From Nemertoderma westbladi (Eukaryota; Xenacoelomorpha; Nemertodermatida; Nemertodermatidae), in NCBI GenBank assembly GCA_032718475.1, contig JAUCBJ010001095.1:1-64000 (forward strand): a stretch of 64,000 nucleotides of DNA, written 5' to 3'. The position numbers were made by a program, and so were the translations under genes. Shown in pieces: positions 55,009 through 64,000 of the stretch (position 1 is its first letter; every line of letters starts with the position of its first letter). The notes below the pieces were generated by a model. That model saw only the letters and a list, made by a program, of their open reading frames with translations. It ran no database searches and was not told where the DNA came from.

Positions 55009-56497
55009 TGACGGGCCTAGCGGCCCGATAAGGAACCGACTTTTTATTTTAAATAAAAGAGACAACGAGAATTAGTATAGAACTAATAATTATCTAAAAA
55101 TACAATCATATTTCATACAATAATTATTAATAAATTCGATCCATTATTTAGTTGCTCAATTCTAGAACAAAATCGACCTGCAACTAGTGAAGACCTCGTT
55201 TTGGAATTTCGAAACCACGCTGGTGCGATGCGCAATATCGTGTTTAGTTAATAAATTGAAAACTCCATCAATTCATGTGCAATCAGTAATAAGAAATCGC
55301 GATAAATGTAATTAAATAAAAATTATTCTAGAAAAATTTTCCTCAAAAAGTATGAAATCTTGGCATTGGTGACGCGAAACTAGGCTAGTGAGATTCAGGG
55401 TATTGCGTTTAATATAAAAATCGAAAACGCTATCGAATTCCGTAAAGGCGTTAATAAAATACTGCAACTTTTTTGAAATTTGTAAAATTCTAGAACTAGA
55501 AAAAAATAATTTTTGAACGGCGCTGTTTGGGGTTTCGAAACATGGATAGGCTGAAAGAGGACATCGAATTAAGTTGAAAAATGAAAACCCCATCGAATTT
55601 GGACAAAGCGTTCCGGAGTTATAGCGGATCGAAAAAAATTGACCCCCCCCAGTCGCCAAAAATTTACAGTAATTTAAAATTTTGCAAAAAAAATTTTTTG
55701 CGTTATTTTTGATGGCGAATCGATTGGCAGTACTGGCTACGAAAATTTTTTTTTGAAATTTTTGGTCAGAAAAAAAAACATGGAAAAAGTATAATTTTAA
55801 AAAGATTTGATGTCTTTGCCTATGGTCAGAGAATGATCCAACTCTGTACTTGGCAATCGCTCAAATCCATTCAGCTGAATGGCACAGTTGAGTAAACTAA
55901 AGTAAATTCCCTATACAATGTTCTGAAGGGGAGACTGACAGAGAGTAATCAAACAATAAAACATGTTGCAATAATGTTGGCATTAATGTAGCCAACTCAC
56001 TGTGTACGTAACAGTCATTCAGCTTACATTAGCAGAGTGAGATATTCCCATACATTGCATTGGGAAGAGTAATTCAGCTGAGGCTATAATAGATTTCAAA
56101 CTAAACCAACCACCAGTCAATGTTTGCTTTGACAGAGAGTGCAGGGCCTAAACAAACAGTATGGGTGTACTAAGTACAATAATCTTGGCAACCTCATCGA
56201 TTTATACTAAGCCTTGTGTAGAAATGCATTACATAAGCCATTTTTCATCACGACACCAGCTGTTATTGGTGTTATTTTACCATTGCGCCTATGGCGTTTT
56301 TTCGTTTATCTCTATTTTTCGAGCCCAGAGGCTATGGACGGAGTAGCCGATCATGCCAGGGACCTTAGAATCGCGGTATCTAGATGCTGTGAAAATTTCA
56401 TCAAAATCGTTAGAGTAGTTTTGGCTGTAGATTAGCCAGTCAGCCAGCCAGTCAGCTAACAATTCTTACAGTAATGAACCTCTCGGTTCCTAACTAG
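55009..56497 (+). mobile_element. Array unit 12 (class A)
   Basis: Class A at both ends. It matches unit 9 until the C-run near 55640, then diverges. Confidence 0.8.
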
Positions 56498-57604
56498 AGA
56501 CGGCGTCAAGACGCCGTTAAGCAAGTCGGAAGTCATCAATCAAATATAAATTCCCTCAACAATGTTTACCTATGGTCAGAATGGAAGGGCTATTTACCTA
56601 TGGTCAGAGAGAGATCCCACTCTGTAATTTGGCAATTGCTCAAATTCATTCAGTTGAATGGCACAGTAGAGTGAACTAAACTAAATTCCCTCAACAATGT
56701 TTGGCTATGGTCTGAAAGAACTAACAGTCATTCAGCTTGCACAATGTCAATCACCTACAGTATAAAACATTTAGAATGCCACAGTGTGTATCCTGATACA
56801 GATAATAAGCAGTGATATATATATTTCAAACTATAATGTTAGTGTTAGCCTTACACAGTATCAGTATGAGGCTGAGTAAACATTCCACCTTATAAGCATA
56901 CTGCCTCCACAGAATTAATGTTGGCCGAAAGATTTAAAAATAAAACAATTATTATTATAAATACAGTGCAATCCAATAGTACCCAACACACTGTGTAACT
57001 AACAGTCAATCAGCTTACACGTCAATTAACATAGAAGAGAGAGTAACCTTGTAGATCGCCATAGAAAGCATTGGGAAGAGTTATTCAGCTGAGGCTGTAA
57101 TAGCCGGCTAACCCAGTGAATGATTATAAAGTTGGCACTGTATGTACTTCCTTGTTAGGTGGCTCCCTATAGAATAGCAAACCAACCAGTTGATGTTTGT
57201 TTGCACAGAGTGGTTGGTAGGGCCTAAACAAACAGTATGGGTGTACTGAGTACAATAATCTTGGCAACCTCATCGATTTATACTAAGCCTTGTGTAGAAA
57301 TGCATTACATAAGCCATTTTTCATCAGGACACCAGCTGTCATGGGTGTTATTTTACCATTGCGCCTATGGCGTTTTTTTCGTTTATCTCTATTTTTCGAG
57401 CCCAGAGGCTATGGACGGAGTAGCCGATCATGCCAGGGACCTTAGAATCGCGGTATCTAGATGCTGTGAAAATTTCATCAAAATCGTTAGAGTAGTTTTG
57501 GCTGTAGATCAGCCAGCCAGCCAGCCAGCCAGTCAGCCAGCCAGCCAGCCAGTCAGTCAGTCAACAATTCTTACAGTAATCAAGTCTAACGACTTGCTAA
57601 CTAG
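56498..57604 (+). mobile_element. Array unit 13 (class B)
   Basis: Class B at both ends, near-identical to unit 6. Confidence 0.8.
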
Positions 57605-59106
57605 TGACGGGCCTAGCGGCCCGATAAGGAACCGACTTTTTATTTTAAATAAAAGAGACAACGAGAATTAGTATAGAACTAATAATTATCTAAAAATACA
57701 ATCATATTTCATACAATAATTATTAATAAATTCGATCCATTATTAGTTGCTCAATTCTAGAACAAAATCGACCTGCAACTAGTGAAGACCTCGTTTTGGA
57801 ATTTCGAAACCACGCTGGTGCGATGCGCGATATCGTGTTTAGTTAATAAATTGAAAACTCCATCAATTCATGTGCAACCAGTAATAAGAAATCGCGATAA
57901 ATGTAATTAAATAAAAATTATTCTAGAAAAATTTTCCTCAAAAAGTATGAAATCTTGGCATTGGTGACGCGAAACTAGGCTAGTGAGATTCAGGATATTG
58001 CGTTTAATATAAAAATCAAAAACGCTATCGAATTCCGTAAAGGCGTTAATAAAATACTGCAACTTTTTTGAAATTTGTAAAATTCTAGAACTAGAAAAAA
58101 TTAATTTTTGAACGGCGCTGTTTGGGGTTTCGAAACATGGATAGGCTGAAAGAGGACATCGAATTAAGTTGAAAAATGAAAACCCCATCGAATTTGGACA
58201 AAGCGTTCCGGAGTTATAGCGGATCGAAAAAAATTGACCCCCCCCAGTCGCCAAAAATTTACAGTAATTTAAAATTTTGCAAAATAATTTTTTGCGTTAT
58301 TTTTGATGGCGAATCGATTGGCAGTACTGGCTACGAAAAAATTTTTTTGAAATTTTTGGTCAGAAAAAAAAACATGGAAAAAGTATATTCTTAAAAAGAT
58401 TTGATGTCTTTGCCTATGGTCAGAGAATGATCCAACTCTGTACTTGGCAATCGCTCAAATCCATTCAGCTGAATGGCACAGTAGAGTAAACTAAAGTAAA
58501 TTCCCTATACAATGTTCTGAAGGGGAGACTGACAGAGAGTAATCCAACAATAAAACATTTTGCAATAATGTTGGCATTAATGTAGCCAACACACTGTGTA
58601 CTAAAGTCATTCAGCTTACATTAGCAGAGGGAGATATTCGCATAGAATGCATTGGGAAGAGTAATTCAGCTGAGGCGATTAACTAAACCAACCAGTTAAT
58701 ATGCTTTGACAGAGTGTCCTAGGGCCTAAACAAACAAACAGTATGGGTGTACTGAGTACAATAATCTTGGCAACCTCATCGATTTATACTAAGCCTTGTG
58801 TAGAAATGCATTACATAAGCCATTTTTCATGAGGACACCAGCTGTTATTGGTGTTATTTTACCATTGCGCCTATGGCGTTTTTTCGTTTATGTCTATTTT
58901 TCGAACCCACGGCTCATGGACGAAATAGCGGAACATACCAGGGACCTTAGAATCGCGGTATCTAGCCGCTGTGAAAATTTCATCAAAATCGTTAGAGTGG
59001 TTTTGGCTAGAGATTAGTCAGTCAGTCAGTCAGTCAATCAGTCAGTCAGTCAGCCAGCCAGTCTCGAGCAATTCTTACAGTAATGAACCTCTCGGTTCCT
59101 AACTAG
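57605..59106 (+). mobile_element. Array unit 14 (class A)
   Basis: Class A at both ends, with a long CAGT tract at about 59025-59062. Confidence 0.8.
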
Positions 59107-60829
59107 TGACGGGCCTAGCGGCCCGATAAGGAACCGACTTTTTTTTCAAATAAAAGAGACAATGAGCTCGGCTCGGTCTGGCACGATTGGGCTCGATTCA
59201 GTTCGACTTGGCTTGATCGGCTCGGTTTGGCTCGATTGGGCTAGACTCGGCTTGATTGGGCTCGACTTGACACATCTCGATTCGGCTCAATCGGCTTGAT
59301 TGGGTTCGACTCGGCTCAGTCCGGCTCGATTGGGCTCGACTCGGCTCGATTGGGCTCGAATCGGTTCGATTTGGATTCATTGGGCTTGACTCGGCTTGAT
59401 TTGGCTCAACTTGGCTCAGTCCGGCTCGATTGGGCTCGACTTAGGCTTGATTGGGCTCGACTCGGCTCTATTGGGCTCGACTCGATTCGATTGGGCTCGA
59501 CTCGGCTTGATTGGGCTCGACTCGACTCAGTCCGGCTCAATTTGGCGTGACACGGCTCAATTGGGCTCGGCTTGGCTCGGTCTGAGTCGACGCAGCTCAA
59601 TTCGGCTCAATTGGCTCGATTGGGTTCGACTCGGCTCGGTCTGGCTCGACTCGGCTCGATTGGGATTGATTGGGCTCAACTTGGCTCAGTCTGGCTCGAT
59701 TGGGCTCGGTCCGGCTCAATGAGGCACGACTAGGATTGATTGGGCTCGAATCGGCTCTATTGGGCTCGACTCGACTCGATTGGGCTTGCCTCGCCTCAGT
59801 CTGGCTCGACTAGGCTTGATTGGGCACAACTCGGCTCCGTTCGGCTTGACTCGGCTCGATTGGGCTAGACTCGGCTTGATCGCCTTGATTGGTTCTATTC
59901 GGCTCGATCAGTATGATTCGGCTCGATTGACACACGCTGCTGGAAGGGTCAAAGCCAAACTCACGTGCTGCTCGAAGGGACAAAGTCAAACATTGTGTCT
60001 AATATTTGATTAACTTACGTGCTGCTCGAAGGGCGCAACTACATATATCGAAACAAGCCCCTGTCTTGTATTTTAATAATAATATAATAATATACACTCC
60101 CCAACGGGGTAAATGAAATTCGGTAAAATCATAATATTATTTTATCAATAAAATAGATATAAAATAAAAATAAATCAATTTGTATTTTAATTATATCAGA
60201 AATCGTTGCCATGCATAATGTACTTACTATATTTGGGTCCCATGACCCACCCCATTGAACAGCTTTGCTTACATCTGATAGAGAGTAATCCCAAATTAAC
60301 TTCCCTCTACGAAAATTATTTTAATTAAATACATGCAACATAGCCGTCTACTCTACAGTCAACAGTAGTAGGCCTACACAATAACTAAAATGGCATTTCA
60401 TTGGATTCAGTGAGTGTGTGAGGGCTATTGGGAGAGCAATCAGCTTATGATGTAATACATTAGAATCCCACGGCTTTTATTTGCTTACTGTCTGAGTTGT
60501 AGAGTGAGGATAATACTTGGCACAGAAAGCATTTCCTTGTTAGGTGCCCATTCCTATATAATAGCATTACTAGGCTATCTCTATCCATTTTTCATGAGTG
60601 CCAGCTGGTGTTTTTATCATTGCGCCTATGGCGTTTTTTCGTTTATGTCTATTTTTCGAGCCCACGGCTCATGGACGAAATAGCGAAACATACCAGGGAC
60701 CTTAGAGTCGCGGTAACTAGCCGCTGTGAAAATTTCATCAAAATCGTTAGAGTAGTTTTGGCTGTAGATCAGTCAGCCAGCCAGTCTCGAGCAATTCTTA
60801 CAGTAATGAACCTCTCGGTTCCTAACTAG
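59107..60829 (+). mobile_element. Array unit 15 (class A with diverged satellite)
   Basis: Class A ends. It has a satellite at the same internal site as units 7 and 10, but the DNA after the satellite differs from other units. Confidence 0.78.
59163..60045. repeat. GGCTCGAYTC satellite and CACGTG repeat, copy 3
   Basis: About 770 bp of satellite, then two or three CTGCTCGAAGGG words. Diverged from copies 1 and 2. Confidence 0.88.
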
Positions 60830-62093
60830 TGACGGGCCTAGCGGCCCGATAAGGAACCGACTTTTTATTTTAAATAAAAGAGACAACGAGAATTAGTATA
60901 GAACTAATAATTATCTAAAAATACAATCATATTTCATACAATAATTATTAATAAATTCGATCCATTATTAGTTGCTCAATTCTAGAACAAAATCGACCTG
61001 CAACTAGTGAAGACCTCGTTTTGGAATTTCGAAACCACGCTGGTGCGATGCGCGATATCGTGTTTAGTTAATAAATTGAAAACTCCATCAATTCATGTGC
61101 AATCAGTAATAAGAAATCGCGATAAATGTAATTAAATAAAAATTATTCTAGAAAAATTTTCCTCAAAAAGTATGAAATCTTGGCATTGGTGACGCGAAAC
61201 TAGGCTAGTGAGATTCAGGATATTGCGTTTAATATAAAAATCGAAAACGCTATCGAATTCCGTAAAGGCGTTAATAAAATACTGCAACTTTTTTGAAATT
61301 TGTAAAATTCTAGAACTAGAAAAAAATAATTTTTGAACGGCGCTGTTTGGGGTTTCGAAACATGGATAGGCTGAAAGAGGACATCGAATTAAGTTGAAAA
61401 ATGAAAACCCCATCGAATTTGGACAAAGCGTTCCGGAGTTATAGCGGATCGAAAAAAATTGACCCCCCCCAGTCGCCAAAAATTTACAGTAACTTAAAAT
61501 TTTGCAAAAAAAATTTTTTGCGTTATTTTTGATGGCGAATCTATTGGCAGTACTGGCTACGAAAAAATTTTTTTGAAATTTTTGGTCAGAAAAAAAAACA
61601 TGGAAAAAGTATATTCTTAAAAAGATTTGATGTCTTTGCCTATGGTCAGAGAATGATCCAACTCTGTAACTTGGCAATCGCTCAAATCCATTCAGCTGAA
61701 TGGCACAGTAGAGTAAACTAAAGTATATTCCCTATACAATGTTCTGAAGGGGGGACTGACAGAGAGTCCAACAATAAAACATTTTGCAATAATGTTGACA
61801 TTAATGTAGCCAACTCACTGTGTACTTACAAGTCATTCAGCTTACATTAGCAGAGGGAGATATTCCCATAGAGTGCGCATTGGGAAGAGTAATTCAGCTG
61901 AGGCAATAATAGATTTCAAACTAAACCAACCAGTTAATATTTGCTTTGACAGAGTGTCCTAGGGCCTAAACAAACAGTATGGGTGTACTAAGTACAATAA
62001 TCTTGGCAACCTCATCGATTTATACTAAGCCTTGTGTAGAAATCCATTACATAAGCCATTTTTCATCACGACACCAGCTGTTATTGGTGTTAT
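60830..62093 (+). mobile_element. Array unit 16 (class A, 3' part missing)
   Basis: Class A 5' end and body. It is interrupted at GGTGTTATT, where an inverted class B end begins. Confidence 0.75.
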
Positions 62094-63094
62094 TAGCAAG
62101 TCGTTAGACTTGATTACTGTAAGAATTGTTAGACTGACTGGCTGACTGACTGGCTGACTGGCTGGACTGGCTGATCTACAGCCAAAACTGCTCTAACGAT
62201 TTTGATGAAATTTTCACAGCATCTAGATACCGCGATTCTAAGGTCCCTGGCATGATCGGCTACTCCGTCCATAGCCTCTGGGCTCGAAAAATAGAGATAA
62301 ACGAAAAAAACGCCATAGGCGCAATGGTAAAAAAATAACACCCATGACAGCTGGTGTCCTGATGAAAAATGGCTTATGTAATGCATTTCTACACAAGGCT
62401 TAGTATAAATCGATGAGGTTGCCAAGATTATTGTACTCAGTACACCCATACTGTTTGTTTAGGCCCTGCACTCTCTGTCAAAGCAAATATTAACTGGTTG
62501 ATTTAGTTTGAAATCTATTATCGCCTGGGCTGAATTACTCTTCCCAATGCATTCTATGGGAATATCTCACTCTGCTAATGTAAGCTGAATGACTGTTAGG
62601 CTGACTGGCATTCAAAATGTTTTATAGGTAATTGACATTTAGTGCAAGCTGATTGACTGTTAGTTACAGTAAACTATTGCACTGTATTTTATTTTTAAAT
62701 CTTTCGACCAACATTAATACTGTACGAGGCTATATGCTTATAAGGCAGAATGTTTACTCAGCCTCGTACTGATACCCTGTAAGGCTAACACAAGCTGAAT
62801 GACTGTTAGGTACACAGTGTGTTGGCTACATTAATGCCAACATTAATACTGTGGAGACTGTATATTTACTGTTGGCGCTTTAGGAAGGCAATATTCATAC
62901 TGTAGATCAGTTATTAGTTTTACTACTGTATTACACTCTCACTAGCTGAATGACTGTTAGGTACACAGTGTGTTGGCTACATTAATGCCAACATTAATAC
63001 TGTGGAGACTGTATGTTTACTGTTGGCTTTAGGAAGGCAATATTCATACTGTAGATCAGTTATTAGTTTTACTACTGTATTACTCTCTCACTAA
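62094..63094 (-). mobile_element. Array unit 17 (class B, inverted, 5' end missing)
   Basis: Begins with the reverse complement of the class B 3' end (AGCAAGTCGTTAGACTTG), followed by the inverted CAGY tract and body. I do not find the reverse complement of the class B 5' hairpin, so the far end is lost. It sits inside unit 16. Confidence 0.75.
62793..63094. repeat. 151-bp tandem duplication
   Basis: AGCTGAATGACTGTTAGGTA recurs at 62793 and 62944. The following 130 bp, through TGTAGATCAGTTATTAG, are nearly identical. Confidence 0.85.
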
Positions 63095-64000
63095 CTGTGT
63101 GTTTGTAATATAAATTAGTGTAGCCAGCTGATAGCTCTTCTGTCGAAATCCAATGCAAATATTTATTACATAGGTCTGTAGGTTAATGAGTGTATCTGAA
63201 CTGAACTGATGAATGGCCCTAACTGAATTCATTAAGCCTCTACAGAAATTAGCCTCTACAGTACACTATCAGACTATGACAATCACAAAATACAGCTAGT
63301 ACAGTATTACAGTACATGATTACTGGATTATATTGATTCCACAGCCAGTTCAGCAGTTGTTAGAACATAAGTAGGCCTACCATACCACATACTGACTGAC
63401 ATACCAGTCTGCAGTCGGCTAGCAGCTTGGTCGGTACCGGTACAGCACAGCCAGACAGCAGCACAGATATCGCGCAGTCAGGAGTATATACAGCCTACTG
63501 CCCTGGCAGCTCTGTACACAGTATGCTAATTACAGTATGCTAGTATGCAGTACAGCATACGGCTGTACGGCCAGTAGGCCTACTGCAGTTGCAGTACTGC
63601 AGTACGGCTGTAGGCCTACAGTGTACAGCGCATACAAGCCTACGTCAGTCAGTCAGTACGTGTACGGTCCAGCGGTCGGTTCGCCAGATGCCAGAGCTGT
63701 AGACTGTAGACAGCAGATCCTGCCTTCCTCCATTAACTCAGACGGGACTGCCAGGCTGCCACTCCACTGCTCCAGGCTGCCGGGCGCCAATCTGCCAATG
63801 CCAGTTACCAGTAGGCCTACTGACTGACTGACTGCAGTAAATACACACAACAAAACAAAAAAACACAAACAGACAAAAATACACAAAAAAACACAATATG
63901 ACCCAAAAAAAGTAGGCCTAGGTACCCCTACCCAAAAAGACAAAAAAAATGTTTTTAATAAACAATGTATCTACAATAAGATTTAGGTTAATTGTAAGAA
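63095..64000. other. Low-complexity DNA at the window end
   Basis: No gene is supported. Rich in TACAGTACTG-like words, five or so GTAGGCCTAC palindromes, and an A-rich stretch (ACACAACAAAACAAAAAAAC) near 63844-63900. Confidence 0.5.

Larger units (their letters stand above)
37096..63094. repeat. 26-kb array of Helentron-like (pearl/DINE-like) elements
   Basis: About 17 units, most in head-to-tail order. Each begins (T/A)GACGG plus a GC-rich hairpin and ends with a second hairpin and CTAACTAG (once CTAATTAG). In each, a (CAGC/CAGT)n tract lies about 50 bp before the end, preceded by GAAAATTTCATCAAAATCG. End classes A, B and C are explained in the individual entries. No helicase or Rep ORF is present, so all copies would be non-autonomous. 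Helentron membership is inference from architecture. Confidence 0.75.

Noticed and set aside
37096-63094. Whole array as an ordinary centromeric-type satellite
   Set aside because: Units differ in length and internal content, carry paired terminal hairpins, nest in one another, and include an inverted copy, all pointing to mobile elements rather than a simple satellite.

Overview
The window looks like animal nuclear DNA: AT-rich, repeat-dense, and carrying three long intronless genes of metazoan type. These are a mitochondrial elongation factor G2 (GFM2, minus strand, 3575-5740), mitochondrial ribosomal protein uS9m (MRPS9, plus strand, 9274-10494), and a 1251-residue zinc-finger protein with three U1/JAZ-like fingers behind long tandem-repeat tracts (minus strand, 24669-28424). 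A fourth candidate is a 76-residue signal-peptide protein built from 13-residue repeats (13454-13684). The species cannot be named from sequence alone. A marine invertebrate is a guess, based on the style of the repeats.

Layout. 1-11 kb: small tandem repeats, GFM2, a 5'-truncated non-LTR retrotransposon tail, a 30-bp-arm foldback hairpin, MRPS9, and a LINE fragment. 13.4-18.2 kb: the small secreted protein, and 70 bp downstream a complete, very young Ty3/gypsy LTR retrotransposon. That element has 245-bp LTRs differing at one base, a 4-bp target duplication, and gag and pol linked by a textbook -1 frameshift signal. 19-23.7 kb: a decayed full-length LINE on the minus strand, split by a 415-bp insertion with an 11-bp target duplication and a hammerhead-like motif. 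24-28 kb: the zinc-finger gene. 29.7-35 kb: two non-autonomous terminal-inverted-repeat elements, each inserted into tandemly repeated host DNA, plus more LINE fragments. 35-37 kb: ACGCGT-rich and poly(C)-rich DNA.

37.1-63 kb: a 26-kb array of about 17 tandem or nested units, mostly 0.9-1.6 kb and up to 2.65 kb with satellite. Each unit starts with a GC-rich hairpin and ends with a second hairpin followed by CTAACTAG or a close variant. A (CAGC/CAGT)n microsatellite lies just inside the 3' end. The short inverted repeats at the two ends fall into three sequence classes (A, B, C). In all 15 units with both ends present, the 5' class matches the 3' class, and the hairpin stems change with compensation. 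The architecture resembles non-autonomous Helentron elements (DINE-1/HINE, bivalve pearl). A 5788-bp block of the array is duplicated almost perfectly, and three units carry a GGCTCGA-type satellite plus a CACGTG-containing repeat, each starting at the same internal position.

Functionally, GFM2 and MRPS9 both serve mitochondrial translation. The zinc-finger protein is probably an RNA-binding nuclear protein. Everything from 37 kb onward is repeat DNA in which I see no host gene.
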